Of a stretch of 64,000 bases of DNA, positions 25,974 through 35,985 are shown piece by piece. Both the position numbers and the translations under genes were made by a program. Position 1 is the first letter of the stretch; each line of letters starts with the position of its first letter. The notes beneath the pieces are model-generated. The model made no database searches and was not told the origin of the DNA. It saw only the letters and a program-made list of their open reading frames with translations. Source of the DNA: Paenacidovorax caeni (GTDB taxonomy: Bacteria; Pseudomonadota; Gammaproteobacteria; Burkholderiales; Burkholderiaceae_C); NCBI RefSeq assembly GCF_001298675.1, contig NZ_CYIG01000008.1:1-64000 (forward strand), written 5' to 3'.

Positions 25974-26303
25974 ATGACCCACGTCGTTTCCGAAAACTGC
26001 ATCAAGTGCAAATACACCGATTGCGTGGACGTATGCCCCGTTGACTGCTTCGTCGAGGGCCCGAACATGCTGGTCATCAACCCGGACGAGTGCATTGACT
26101 GCGCCGTCTGTGTGCCCGAGTGCCCGGCCAACGCCATCTTTGCCGAGGAGGACCTGCCCTCCGCCGAGCTCGCCTTCATCAAGATCAACGCTGACCTGAC
26201 CAACGCCCCCGGCTGGAAGCCCATCACCAAGCGCAAGGCCGCCCTGCCCGACGCCGACGAGTGGAACGGCCAGCCCGGCAAGGTGAAGGATCTGATCCGC
26301 TGA
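25974..26303 (+). CDS. fdxA: 7Fe ferredoxin
   Basis: A 109-residue ferredoxin with cysteines arranged for one [3Fe-4S] and one [4Fe-4S] cluster ([18 protein letters not shown] and [12 protein letters not shown]) and the C-terminal extension typical of FdxA. It transfers electrons in the cytoplasm. The next gene, 11 nt away, is a ferredoxin-NADP reductase, its probable partner. Confidence 0.94.
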   Translation: MTHVVSENCIKCKYTDCVDVCPVDCFVEGPNMLVINPDECIDCAVCVPECPANAIFAEEDLPSAELAFIKINADLTNAPGWKPITKRKAALPDADEWNGQPGKVKDLIR

Positions 26304-26314
26304 TACCGCCAGGC

Positions 26315-27355
26315 ATGCACAGCACCGACGCCCTGGTCATCGGCGCCGGGCCGGTGGGCCTGTTCCAGGTATTCCAGCTCGGCCTGCAGGGGCTGCAGGC
26401 CCATGTGATCGACGCGCTGCCCCACCTGGGCGGCCAGTGCGTCGCGCTGTACGGCGACAAGCCGATCTACGACATCCCTGCCCTGCCCGCCTGCACCGGC
26501 CACGAGCTGGTGCAGCGCCTGCATGCGCAGACCACGCCTTTTGCCCCCGTCTTTCACCTCGGCCAGCAAGTCAATGCCCTGCAGGCGCTGCCCGAGGGCG
26601 GCTTTCACGCCAGCACGGCGCAAGGCGGCACATGGCACGCACGCGCCGTCTTCCTTGCCACGGGCGTGGGTGCGTTTGTGCCACGCACGCTCAAGCTGCC
26701 AGGGCTGGAGGCCTTCGAGGGCAGCCAATTGCGCTACCGCCTGGACGACAACGCCTGCCTGGCCGGGCAACGGGTGGTGGTGCATGGCGGCGACGAAGCC
26801 GCCGTGCAGCAGGCCATTGCCTGCGCTACCGCGCCCGAGGCACTGCGCCCCGCACGCACGACGCTGCAGCACCGCCGCGACGTGTTCGACGCCCCGCCCG
26901 CACTGCTGGCCGAGCTGCAGGCGCTGCGCGCGGCAGGCCGCATCGACGTCGCCATTGGTGTGCCCAGCGGCATCACCCAGGCCGCGGGGCGCCTGGCCGC
27001 CCTGGCGCTGACGGCCCCGGACGGCCAGCCGCTGCACCTGCCGCTGGACCTGCTGCTGGTGCGCCTGGGCCTGGTGCCGCGCCTGGGCCCCATCGCCGAC
27101 TGGGGTCTGGCACTCGAACGCAAGCAGCTCGTGGTGGACACTGCCACCTTTGCCACCAGCGTGCCCGGCATCCATGCCGTGGGCGACGCCATCACCTACC
27201 CGGGCAAGCGCAAGCTCATTGCCAGCGGCTTTCATGAGGCCACGCTCGCCGCTTTCGGCGCCGCCGAATGGCTGGCCGGGCACAAGCTGCCGCTGGAATA
27301 CACCACCAGCAGCGAACGGCTGCAGCAGCGCCTGGGCGTGGCCCCATCCCTCTAA
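26315..27355 (+). CDS. ferredoxin-NADP reductase, thioredoxin-reductase type
   Basis: A 346-residue FAD protein with the GAGPVGLFQVFQLGLQGL dinucleotide fold at the N terminus, LGGQCVALYGDKPIYDIPA, and a C-terminal GIHAVGDAITYPGKRKLIASGFHEA segment. It lacks the CxxC of thioredoxin reductase, so it fits the YumC/type-2 ferredoxin reductases. It follows fdxA directly. The ATG at 26315 is clear of the fdxA stop. Confidence 0.88.
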   Translation: MHSTDALVIGAGPVGLFQVFQLGLQGLQAHVIDALPHLGGQCVALYGDKPIYDIPALPACTGHELVQRLHAQTTPFAPVFHLGQQVNALQALPEGGFHASTAQGGTWHARAVFLATGVGAFVPRTLKLPGLEAFEGSQLRYRLDDNACLAGQRVVVHGGDEAAVQQAIACATAPEALRPARTTLQHRRDVFDAPPALLAELQALRAAGRIDVAIGVPSGITQAAGRLAALALTAPDGQPLHLPLDLLLVRLGLVPRLGPIADWGLALERKQLVVDTATFATSVPGIHAVGDAITYPGKRKLIASGFHEATLAAFGAAEWLAGHKLPLEYTTSSERLQQRLGVAPSL

Positions 27356-27379
27356 AACCAGGCAAAAAAACAAGCCTTT

Positions 27380-27425
27380 TCGGGCTCCAGGCCTTGCCAG
27401 GCTTGCGCGAGCAGCTATCAAAAAA
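27380..27425 (-). repeat. interspersed repeat copy
   Basis: Reverse copy: CTCCAGGCCTTGCCAGGCTTGCGC followed by GAGCAGCTAT, past the ferredoxin reductase stop. Confidence 0.6.
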
Positions 27426-27439
27426 AACGCTGCGCCTGA

Positions 27440-27552
27440 AACCGGCGCGCCCCAGGCGAGGGCAGCCGCGCAAGGGCCGCCCCGCCGCGCTGGCTGCGTC
27501 CCCCTCCCGGAGCGCGCAGCGCGAACGAGAGAGGGGGAAGGCGCCGAAGGCA
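27440..27552. repeat. GC-rich intergenic element between convergent genes
   Basis: This gap holds GAGAGGGGGAAGGCGCCGAA and GGGCCGCCCCGCCGCGCTGG stretches. Comparable blocks occur near gene ends in other Comamonadaceae; that is recollection, not a search result. No second copy is in the window. Confidence 0.35.
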
Positions 27553-27554
27553 AC

Positions 27555-30500
27555 TCAGGGGGTGCCCCCCATCCTCCAGCGCAGCAACGCCCACAGCACG
27601 GGCTTTTCGCCGGGCTGCAGCGCCTGCTGCGCCGACAGGTACAGCGCCCACTCGCGGCTGGGCGATTCCAGGGCGTGGGCCAGCGATAGCGTCCAGCCCG
27701 GCGCCTGCGCCTGCGTGTTGGCCTCATCGGCGAAGCGCCCGCCGCGGTACACCATGCCCAGCACCGTGTAGCCGCGCCCCGAGTGCCGCCAGGTGCTGCC
27801 CAGCACGGCGGTATGGCGCGGCACGCCGGGCAGGCGCAGCCCCTCGTAGCCCGCGCCCAGGTTGCGTGCGTCGGCCCAGGTGTAGCTCGCCAGCAGGCTC
27901 CAGCGCGGCGCCAGCACCTGGTTGAGCGCCGCGCCCGCCTGGCGCAGCCGCCCGTGGCCGAAGCGCGGCGTGCCCTGGTAGGGGTCGATCTGCGTCTGCG
28001 CCGACATCTGCGCGGGCGCCAGCGTGCCCACGTAGTCGAACAGCGCGCCCATGGCCTGGCCGTACAGCCGCCCGTCGGCCATGCGCGGGTTGCGGATTTC
28101 CTGCTGCGACAGGCTGGCCGTGATGAAGCTGCGCGGCCCCAGCTCCCAGTCCAGTTGCACGGCGTGCTTGCGCGCCTGGCTGCCGGGCAACTGGTACTGG
28201 TAGTCGATGGGGATGGCCCCGGTCGCCACCGGCGCCAGGGTGTGCGTGCCGGGGGCGTGCAGGCTCTCCTGCCAGGCCCAGTGCAGCGCGCGCCCCGGCC
28301 CCCAGCGGTAGCTCGCGCCCAGGCGCGGGCGCAGCTGGCGCGCCAGGCGGGTGCCCTGGCTTTCGGGCTCCAGCAGGTCCTCGCCGGTCAGGCTGTCGCG
28401 GTAGGCGTTGTCCTCCTGGAAGCGCAGGCGCGGCCAGGTGGCGGCGGCGTGCAGGCTCCATGGGCCGTGCGCCCATTCCAGCGCGGCCCAGGGCATGTCG
28501 TAGCGCTCCAGGTTGGTGCGCGGCGAGGCCACGAAGTCGTCGCGGATCTCGCTGCCCGCGCTGCGGCGCACGCTCTCCCAGCCCAGGCTCCAGCGCAGCG
28601 CCCCGGTCTGCGCCGTGTGGCGCAGGTACAGGCCGTATTCCTGGCTGCGGTAGGTGTAGGCCTGCGGGCCCCACTGCGCATCGTCGAGCAGCAGGCCGAT
28701 GTCGTCGCTGACGCGGTGCAGCTTGAACCAGGTCTGCTCGGTGGCCGACCAGCGCCAGGAGCCGCCGAAATCGCCGCGCCGCGTGGCGTAGCGCGCGGCG
28801 TCGCTGAAGGTGATGCCGTTGCCGAAGTCCAGCCCCCAGGGAAAGCGGTAGCGCATGCGCCCTTCGGTAACCATCGCGAACAGGCCCAGGCGGTCGGTAG
28901 GGCGCGCGCCCAGCGCCAGCTGCACCTGGGGCGCGTGCATGCGGTACAGGCTGCCAGGCGGGCCGTCGCGCGGCTGCATGGCCACGCCGTCGGCGCGCAG
29001 CAGCCAGGCCAGCGGCAGCGGCGCGGCGCTGAAGCCGCGCAGGCCCGCGTCGGCGGCGGCGGTGTTGCGCAGCGCCTCGCGCGTGCCGCTCAGGCCCAGG
29101 CTGGCCTCGTGCAGCTCGGTCAGGAACACGCCGGGGCGCTTTTCGCTGGCGCCGAACACCGTGGGGTCGCTCAGGTAGCCCTGGTACAGCTCGGACATGC
29201 GGGCGTATTCGCTCTCGTAGCGGTTGGCCAGAAAGAAATGGCTGCCCGCCCACAGCGGGTAGTAGGACTGCTGCACGTAGGCGCGCGCCCAGTGCTCCAG
29301 GCCGAAGTCGGCCAGCGCCTTGCCCAGGCTGGCCGAGCCCTGGCTGTCGCTCGCCAGGGGGTTGAGCGATTTCAGGTAGGGCAGGCGCACCAGGGCCTCG
29401 CGCGCGGCGGCCACGGCCTGCTCGGGCTCGCCCGCGTCGTTGTGCAGCACCGCGGCGATCTGCCAGGGCAGCGGGTCGCGCGGGTCGGCCTGGCGCGCGC
29501 GCTCCAGGGCGTCGAAGGCCGCGCCCGCCTGGCCCAGCCGGTATTCGGCCACGGCCAGCCACACCTGGGCCTGGGCGTAGCGCGGCTCGATCACCAGGGC
29601 CTTGAGCAGCAGTTCGCGCGCGGCCGCGCTCTGGCCGTGCTGCAGCGCCAGCAGGCCCGCGCCTGCCAGGGCCACGTAGTCGTCGCCCGCCTGCGCCAGC
29701 GCCTGGCCGAAGCCCTCCGCGGCGGCGGCGAAGCGCAGCGCCTGCGCGTCGGCGGTGGCGGCCTGGGCCAGGGTGTCGGCGTCGTGCGGCTGGCGCTGCA
29801 CGGCCCGGGCCAGGGCGGCGCGCGCGGCGGCAAGGTCGCCACGCTCGCGCAGCGCACGGCCCAGGCCGACCAGGGCCGCGCCCTCCTCGGGCGCGCCGCG
29901 CACCTGCGCGGCGGCCTGGCGGTACAGGGCCAGGGCGCCGTCAGCATCGCCATCGAGGCGGCGGGCGTCGGCGTCGGCCAGCAGCAACGCCACGGCCTGC
30001 GGGGCCTGGGCGCGCGCCTGGGCGATGAAGGCGCGCGCCGCATCGCCCTGCTCCAGCGCCAGCAGCAGCGCGGCGCGGCGCGCAGCGGCGGCGGTGTCGC
30101 CCGCCGTGTGCCAGACGTCCAGCAGGCGCTGCTGCGCAGCGTCGAGCTGGCCTTCGGCCACCTCGGTTTCGGCGCGCAGGCGCTGGGCCAGGGGGTCGGC
30201 GGGCTGAGCGCGCAGGCGCGCGTCCACCTGCTCGCGCAGCGCGGCCAGGCGGCCCGCGCGCAACGCCTGCAAGGCCAGGGCGCGCCAGGCGGCATCGGGC
30301 GCCATGGCGTCGGCCAGTTCGGGCCAGCCCGGGGGCGTGAGCGCGGGCGCCATGACCCACTGCACGCGCTCGCGCGGGCGCACCAGCAGGCGCTTGACCG
30401 GGGCCTGGCCGGGCTCGGCCACGGCCTGCTCGGCCGGCCCGAGCACCACCGCGCCCTGGGCGTTGGACACGTCGATGCGCCCGGACAGCACGGTGAGCGT

Positions 30501-30956
30501 GGTGCGCCCCTGGGCATCGACCTCCACGTCCCAATCGGTGCCGCGCACCGCCGCCAGCACCGCCGGGGTGCGCAGCTCCACGTTCACGCCCTGGCCCTTG
30601 GCGCGCGCCCACAGGCGGCCCACGGCCAGCTCCAGCCGGGTCTGCGCCGGGCGCGCGTCGCACAGCCGCACCTGGGCCTGCGCGGCCAAGCGGATCTGAG
30701 TGCGGTCGGCCAGCAGCAAGGCGGCGGAGGACAGCGCCAGGGTGCGCACTTCGCCCCCCGGCGGCAGGCGCTGCGCCAGCGCGGCGGCGGCCCAGGGCGC
30801 GGCGCCGTCGGCGCGCGCCTGGCCCTGGCCACTCAGGGCAACGATCTCGGCGGCTGCGCCGTCGGCCCCGGGCGGCGCCTGGCAGCCGCCGCCCTGGGCG
30901 AACGCATTGGATAGGGTCAGAAGCCATGGGGCGAACCCCAGAAGATGCTGGCGCAT
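27555..30956 (-). CDS. FecR-domain, TPR and outer-membrane-type protein
   Basis: A 1133-residue exported protein with a signal peptide (MRQHLLGFAPWLLTLSNAFA). Residues about 30-175 form a FecR domain (VELRTPAVLAAVRGTDWDVEVD; TTLTVLSGRIDVSNAQGAVVL). About 220-540 is a series of alpha-helical TPR-like repeats rich in Ala. About 560-1133 has alternating aromatic and polar strands, as in an outer-membrane barrel. It follows the CHASE2 cyclase gene by 13 nt, so the two form an operon. Ligand and role are unknown; surface sensing or export is possible. Confidence 0.7.
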   Translation of the reverse strand: MRQHLLGFAPWLLTLSNAFAQGGGCQAPPGADGAAAEIVALSGQGQARADGAAPWAAAALAQRLPPGGEVRTLALSSAALLLADRTQIRLAAQAQVRLCDARPAQTRLELAVGRLWARAKGQGVNVELRTPAVLAAVRGTDWDVEVDAQGRTTLTVLSGRIDVSNAQGAVVLGPAEQAVAEPGQAPVKRLLVRPRERVQWVMAPALTPPGWPELADAMAPDAAWRALALQALRAGRLAALREQVDARLRAQPADPLAQRLRAETEVAEGQLDAAQQRLLDVWHTAGDTAAAARRAALLLALEQGDAARAFIAQARAQAPQAVALLLADADARRLDGDADGALALYRQAAAQVRGAPEEGAALVGLGRALRERGDLAAARAALARAVQRQPHDADTLAQAATADAQALRFAAAAEGFGQALAQAGDDYVALAGAGLLALQHGQSAAARELLLKALVIEPRYAQAQVWLAVAEYRLGQAGAAFDALERARQADPRDPLPWQIAAVLHNDAGEPEQAVAAAREALVRLPYLKSLNPLASDSQGSASLGKALADFGLEHWARAYVQQSYYPLWAGSHFFLANRYESEYARMSELYQGYLSDPTVFGASEKRPGVFLTELHEASLGLSGTREALRNTAAADAGLRGFSAAPLPLAWLLRADGVAMQPRDGPPGSLYRMHAPQVQLALGARPTDRLGLFAMVTEGRMRYRFPWGLDFGNGITFSDAARYATRRGDFGGSWRWSATEQTWFKLHRVSDDIGLLLDDAQWGPQAYTYRSQEYGLYLRHTAQTGALRWSLGWESVRRSAGSEIRDDFVASPRTNLERYDMPWAALEWAHGPWSLHAAATWPRLRFQEDNAYRDSLTGEDLLEPESQGTRLARQLRPRLGASYRWGPGRALHWAWQESLHAPGTHTLAPVATGAIPIDYQYQLPGSQARKHAVQLDWELGPRSFITASLSQQEIRNPRMADGRLYGQAMGALFDYVGTLAPAQMSAQTQIDPYQGTPRFGHGRLRQAGAALNQVLAPRWSLLASYTWADARNLGAGYEGLRLPGVPRHTAVLGSTWRHSGRGYTVLGMVYRGGRFADEANTQAQAPGWTLSLAHALESPSREWALYLSAQQALQPGEKPVLWALLRWRMGGTP

Positions 30957-30969
30957 ACGCTGTCTCCTT

Positions 30970-32901
30970 TCATTTCTCCAAGGGCCGGGCAAAGGCCACG
31001 GGCGGCGCGCCCTGCGCCGCCAGGGCCCGCAGGCGCTCGCCCAGGCCCAGGCGGTGGGCCGGCCAGCCCGCGCCCACGGCCTCGGCGTGCTGCGGCAGCG
31101 CGGCCCAGCAGGCCAGCGCGCCGGCCCAGTCGCCCGCCTGCACGCACGCGCGCAGGGCCATGGCGGCCTGCACGGCCGCAGTATCGGCACAGGGCGTGAA
31201 AACATCCAGCCCCGCGCCGCGCCCGGCCAGCACCACGCTGTCGAGCCACAGGCAGGCGGCGCCGGGCACGCGCGCGTGCAGCGCCCCGGACAGCAGCACG
31301 CGCGTGCCGAAGGCCTTGTTCGCGCCTTCGAGCCGCGCGGCGGTGTTGACCGCGTCGCCCACTGCCGTGTAGGTGAAGCGCTCGGCCGAGCCCAGGTGGC
31401 CCACGGCGGCCACGCCGCTGTGCAGGCCGATGCGCAGGTGCGTGGCGGCGAAGGGCGTGCCCTGCCAGGCCTGGTGCAGCCCGCCCATGGCCTGCTGCAT
31501 GGCCTGGGCACAGGCCAGGGCCTGCGCGGCATGGCCGGGCTGGGGCAGCGGCGCGTTCCAGAAGGCCATGACGGCGTCGCCGATGAACTTGTCCAGCGTG
31601 CCGCCGTGCGCATGGACGGTGCGCGCCATGGCGCTGAAGTAGCGGTTCAGCGCCTGGGCCACGGCCTCGGGCGGCATGTGCTCGCTGGCGCGGGTGAAGC
31701 CGGCCAGGTCGGCGAACAGCAGCGACAGCTCGCGCCGCTCGCCCCGGGTGGACGGCGCGACATCCGCGCGCGCCAGCGCGTCGGCCACGGCGCGGGGCAC
31801 GTAGCGGCCGAAGTCGCGCCGCAGCCGTTCGCGCCGCGCGCGCTCGCGCCAGTAGGCCTGCGCCGCGCCCACGTTCAGGTGCAGGGCCAGCGCGGCCAGC
31901 GTGGGCAGCGCGGGCCACCACCAGCCCGCCAGATGGCTGCCCGCGCTGGCAGCCACGGCCAGGGCGCCCAGCGCGGCGCTCACGGCCAGCGCCCGGCTGC
32001 CATGCCAGCGCCGCAGCCCCCACGCCGCCAGGGCCACGGCCAGCGCCGCCTGCGCCCAGGGCACCCAGGGCGCCACGGGCCGCACCCAGTCGCCCGCCAG
32101 CGCGTTGATGAGGGCCGTGGCGTGCAGGAACACGCCGGACTGCGTGCCCGTGCCCAGCAGGCGCAGCGCGGTGGCGTGCTGGTCCTGCCCGCCCACGGGG
32201 GTGTGCTGGCCCAGCAGCACCAGCCGGCCGCGCAGCGCGCCGGGGGGCAGTTGCCGCGCGGCGTCCAGCGCCTGGGTGTAGTGGGCGTAGGGCAAGGGCT
32301 GCTCGGGCGCGTAGGGGCGCAGCAGCGCGCCGGGCGGCGGCGCGGTGTAGGGGCGGCCCGCCGCGTCGGCCACGGCGCGCCAGAGGGCCTGCGGCGCGGC
32401 GGGGGCACGGCGCACCACGCCGTCTTCGTCGGCGTCGATCTGCACCAGGCCCTGGCGCGCGCCGGCAAAGACCGGGGCCAGGCGCTGGCGGTAGTCCTGC
32501 ACCTGCGAGCTGGGCACCGGCACCTCGGCGGCCGCCAGCACCACGGGCAGCGGGCCGGCCAGGGCCTGGGCCAGCGCCGCGTCGTCGCGCGCATCCGGCG
32601 CGGGCTGGGTGAAGAGCAGATCCATGCCCAGCGCCGCCGCACCGCCCTGGCGCAGGCTGCCGATCAGGCGCGCATGCAGGGCGCGCGGCAGCGGCGGCGC
32701 CAGCGCCAGTTGCGCCAGCGAGGGCTCGTCGATGCCCACCACCAGCACGCCCACGGCGGGCGGCGGCCCGGCGCCGTAGGCCGCAAGCAGATCGTGCTCC
32801 AGCCGCGCCAGCGCATCCCACGCGGGCAGCCAGGCCAGCAGCCCGCACAAGGCCAGCGCCAGCGCCACCCGCTGCATCCAGGCCCGTGCCACATCCGCCA
32901 T
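30970..32901 (-). CDS. CHASE2-domain adenylate/guanylate cyclase
   Basis: A 643-residue membrane cyclase. One N-terminal span, a periplasmic CHASE2 domain (about 30-270; VGIDEPSLAQLAL, GMDLLF), three spans (about 275-345), then a class III cyclase domain (about 370-560) with LSLLFADLAGFT and DKFIGDAVMAFW metal and substrate regions. It makes cyclic nucleotide in response to an unknown periplasmic signal. The ATG at 32901 has a strong GGAGG site. It is co-transcribed with the FecR protein. Confidence 0.88.
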   Translation of the reverse strand: MADVARAWMQRVALALALCGLLAWLPAWDALARLEHDLLAAYGAGPPPAVGVLVVGIDEPSLAQLALAPPLPRALHARLIGSLRQGGAAALGMDLLFTQPAPDARDDAALAQALAGPLPVVLAAAEVPVPSSQVQDYRQRLAPVFAGARQGLVQIDADEDGVVRRAPAAPQALWRAVADAAGRPYTAPPPGALLRPYAPEQPLPYAHYTQALDAARQLPPGALRGRLVLLGQHTPVGGQDQHATALRLLGTGTQSGVFLHATALINALAGDWVRPVAPWVPWAQAALAVALAAWGLRRWHGSRALAVSAALGALAVAASAGSHLAGWWWPALPTLAALALHLNVGAAQAYWRERARRERLRRDFGRYVPRAVADALARADVAPSTRGERRELSLLFADLAGFTRASEHMPPEAVAQALNRYFSAMARTVHAHGGTLDKFIGDAVMAFWNAPLPQPGHAAQALACAQAMQQAMGGLHQAWQGTPFAATHLRIGLHSGVAAVGHLGSAERFTYTAVGDAVNTAARLEGANKAFGTRVLLSGALHARVPGAACLWLDSVVLAGRGAGLDVFTPCADTAAVQAAMALRACVQAGDWAGALACWAALPQHAEAVGAGWPAHRLGLGERLRALAAQGAPPVAFARPLEK

Positions 32902-32994
32902 GTCACCTCCTCCAGGCCGCGAGGCGGCCTGCAAAGCCCGGAAAGAACGTGCTCACGATCTAAAATTCAACCATAACATTTTGAAACCTTCCGG

Positions 32995-35838
32995 ATGCAT
33001 CTTTCCGCCAATGAAACCACCATGCCCCGGCTGCACCTGATCGGCACCGTGGGCCTGCTCCTGGTGGTCACGCTGGCCATGGCCGTTTTTTACTCCTGGC
33101 GCAACGAGCGCGAGCAGCGTACGGCGTTCGCGCGCATCGAGCAGGTCATCACGCAGCAGCAGCACGAGCGCCTGACCACCGAAATGCAGTCGGCCGTGAG
33201 CTATCTGGAGTTCCAGCGCCGCCGCACCGAAGACGTAATGCGCCGCAGCATCGTCGAGCAGGTGGATGCGGCCATGCAAATCGCCCAGGCCATCTATGAC
33301 CGCGAGGCGCCGCACCGCCCGCCCGCCCAGGTGCAAAAACTCATCACCGAAGCGCTGCGACCGGCGCGCTTTTTCGAGGGCCGGGGCTACTTTTTCATCG
33401 ACGACATGCAAGGCCGCTTCGTGCTGCTGCCCACCGCACCGCAGTACGAGGGGCGCGCGGGCATCGACAACCGCGACGACACGGGCAACTACATCATGCG
33501 CGGGCTCATCAACGCCGCCTACCTGCCGCAGGGCACGGGGTTCTTCCGCTACCGCTGGTACCGCCCGGACACGCCCAAGCTGATGGCCGACAAGCTGGCC
33601 TACGTGCGCCACTTCGCGCCCTACGACTGGCTTATCGGCACGGGCGACTACCTGTACGAGTGGGAAGCGCTGCAAAAACGTGAGGCCATGCAGCGCCTGC
33701 GCGGGCTGCGCTTTGGCGCCAGTGGCTCGGTCGGCCTGATCGACGCCGAGGGGCGCTCGCTGCTCAGCCCCAACAACCCCGCGCTGGAAGGCCTTCTGCC
33801 CGCGCAGATGCCGGAGCTGGAGCAGCGCGCCCTGCAAAAGCTGCGTGACGTGGCCCAGGCCGGGGGTGGCTTCGTCGAATACGAATGGCCCCGCCCCGGC
33901 GCGCGCGAAGGTGAGCCCCTGGGCCGCAAGACCGCGCTGGTCACCACTTACGCCCCCTGGGGCTGGGTGCTGGTCACGTCAATGTTCAACGACGAACTCC
34001 ACTCCAGACTGCGTGCCGAGACCCGCGCCCACGAGGCAGGCAACATCCAGCAGCGGGTGGAGCTGGCGCTGATGGTGCTGGGTGCGCTGGCGCTGGGCGT
34101 GGCCGGCTCGTTCGGCTTCTCGCGCTGGTCGCGCCGCCTGTTTGCCAACTACCACAGCGAGCTGCAGCAAGCCCAGGAAAACCTGCGCATCGCCGCCATT
34201 GCCTTCGAGTCGCAAGAGGGCATCTTCGTCACCGACACGCGCGGCGTGATCCTGCGCGTGAACCGCTCGTTCACCGAGATCACAGGCTACAGCGCCGAGG
34301 AGGCCATCGGCCAGACCCCGGCGCTGATGAAGTCCGGGCGCCACGGGCCCGACTTCTACGCCGCAATGCAGGAAGCGATCACCACTACCGGCGCTTGGTC
34401 GGGCGAGATCTGGAACCGGCGCAAGAGCGGTGCCATCTTCCCCGAATGGCTGACCATCACCGCCGTGAAGACCGAGGCGGGCGAGGTCACGCACTACGTC
34501 AGCACGCTCACCGACATCACCCAGCGCAAGGCGGCCGAGGAGGAAATCCGTCACCTGGCGTACTACGACCCGCTGACCCGCCTGCCCAACCGCCGCCTGC
34601 TGCTCGACCGCCTGCAGCAGGCGCTGCGCAGCTGCCAGCGCATGCAGCGCCAGGGCGCGCTGATGTTCATCGACTTGGACAACTTCAAGCTGGTCAACGA
34701 CAGCCTGGGGCACGAGCAGGGCGACCTGCTGCTGCAGGAAATGGGGCGGCGCCTGGTGGCCTCGGTGCGCGAGGACGACACCGTGGCACGCCTGGGCGGC
34801 GACGAGTTCGTGGTGGTGCTCGAGGGCCTGAGCGCGCAACCATGGCGGGCGGCCCAGGAGGCCGAGACCGTCGCCGAGAAAATGCTGTGCGCCCTGGCGG
34901 CGCCAGTGACGCTGGACGGCCACGAAGTGCGCGGTACCTGCAGCATCGGCGTGGTGCTGTTCGCCAACGACCAGGCGCGCACCGAGGACCTGATGAAGCA
35001 CGCCGACCTGGCGATGTACCAGGCCAAGGAGTCGGGGCGCAACACCGTGCGCTTCTTCGACCCGGAAATGCACGCGGCCGTGGTGCAGCGTGTGGCCCTG
35101 GAGCAGGACCTGCGCACCGCCCTGCAGGAAGGCCAACTGCGCCTGTTCTACCAGCCCCAGGTGGACGCGCAGGGCCGCATCGTCGGCGCCGAAGCCCTGG
35201 TGCGCTGGAGCCACCCACGGCGTGGCCTGGTCTCGCCGTCCGCGTTCATCCCCCTGGCCGAGGACACCGGGCTGATCCTGCCGCTGGGCCAGTGGGTGCT
35301 GCAAACCGCCTGCACGCAGCTCGCGCGCTGGGCCACGGAGCCCGGGCGCGAGCAGCTCACGCTGGCAGTGAACATCAGCGGCCGGCAACTGCGCCAGACC
35401 GACTTCGTGGCGCAGGTGCTGCAGGCCCTGCAGCAGACCGGCGCGCCCGCGCACCGCCTCAAGCTGGAGCTGACCGAAAGCCTGCTGCTGGACGACCCCG
35501 AGGACGCCATCACCAAGATGAGCGCCTTGAAAGCGCACGGCGTGGGCTTCTCGCTCGACGACTTCGGCACCGGCTACTCGTCGCTGGCCTATCTGCGCCA
35601 GTTGCCCCTGAGCCAGCTCAAGATTGACCAGAGCTTCGTGCACAACCTCGTCACCGACCCCCGCGCCACCGCCATCGTGCGCACCATCGTGACGCTGGCC
35701 GACAGCCTGGGGCTGAACGTGATCGCCGAGGGCGTGGAAACCCAGGAGCAGCGCGAGCACCTGGCCCGCAACGGCTGCCACACCTGCCAGGGCTACCTGT
35801 ACGGCAGGCCCGGGCCGGTGGAGGAGCTCATGCGCTGA
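32995..35838 (+). CDS. Cache-PAS-GGDEF-EAL cyclic-di-GMP protein
   Basis: A 947-residue sensor. TM1 at about 15-35, a periplasmic double Cache region (about 70-335; GRGYFFIDDMQGRFVLLPTAP, YDWLIGTGDYLYEWE), TM2 at about 352-372, a PAS domain (about 395-510), a GGDEF domain with intact RLGGDEFVVV, and an EAL domain with EALVRW, ELTESLLLDD and DDFGTGYSSLAYL. Both activities look intact by motif. It is divergent from the cyclase operon. The ATG at 33022 is an alternative start. Confidence 0.92.
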   Translation: MHLSANETTMPRLHLIGTVGLLLVVTLAMAVFYSWRNEREQRTAFARIEQVITQQQHERLTTEMQSAVSYLEFQRRRTEDVMRRSIVEQVDAAMQIAQAIYDREAPHRPPAQVQKLITEALRPARFFEGRGYFFIDDMQGRFVLLPTAPQYEGRAGIDNRDDTGNYIMRGLINAAYLPQGTGFFRYRWYRPDTPKLMADKLAYVRHFAPYDWLIGTGDYLYEWEALQKREAMQRLRGLRFGASGSVGLIDAEGRSLLSPNNPALEGLLPAQMPELEQRALQKLRDVAQAGGGFVEYEWPRPGAREGEPLGRKTALVTTYAPWGWVLVTSMFNDELHSRLRAETRAHEAGNIQQRVELALMVLGALALGVAGSFGFSRWSRRLFANYHSELQQAQENLRIAAIAFESQEGIFVTDTRGVILRVNRSFTEITGYSAEEAIGQTPALMKSGRHGPDFYAAMQEAITTTGAWSGEIWNRRKSGAIFPEWLTITAVKTEAGEVTHYVSTLTDITQRKAAEEEIRHLAYYDPLTRLPNRRLLLDRLQQALRSCQRMQRQGALMFIDLDNFKLVNDSLGHEQGDLLLQEMGRRLVASVREDDTVARLGGDEFVVVLEGLSAQPWRAAQEAETVAEKMLCALAAPVTLDGHEVRGTCSIGVVLFANDQARTEDLMKHADLAMYQAKESGRNTVRFFDPEMHAAVVQRVALEQDLRTALQEGQLRLFYQPQVDAQGRIVGAEALVRWSHPRRGLVSPSAFIPLAEDTGLILPLGQWVLQTACTQLARWATEPGREQLTLAVNISGRQLRQTDFVAQVLQALQQTGAPAHRLKLELTESLLLDDPEDAITKMSALKAHGVGFSLDDFGTGYSSLAYLRQLPLSQLKIDQSFVHNLVTDPRATAIVRTIVTLADSLGLNVIAEGVETQEQREHLARNGCHTCQGYLYGRPGPVEELMR

Positions 35839-35985
35839 GGCCGCCCCGGTGGCCGTAGGCGCCTGCGCGGGCCAATTCGCTCTGATTTTGAGAGCATGCA
35901 GCGATTGCCCCATGGACGCTGGAGCCCATTTTCCTGCAAAACCTGCGAGCCCGGCCCCGGCCCGGCAAGTCCCCCGGCAAACGCC
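35839..35985. other. intergenic gap before the split riboswitch
   Basis: No gene is seen. A degenerate copy of the interspersed repeat (AGAGCATGCAGCGATTGCC) lies near 35890. Confidence 0.4.

Noticed and set aside
30956-31613. Extension of the FecR/TPR gene to a 1352-codon frame
   Set aside because: The upstream part overlaps the cyclase coding region in another frame; the signal peptide start at 30956 is natural.
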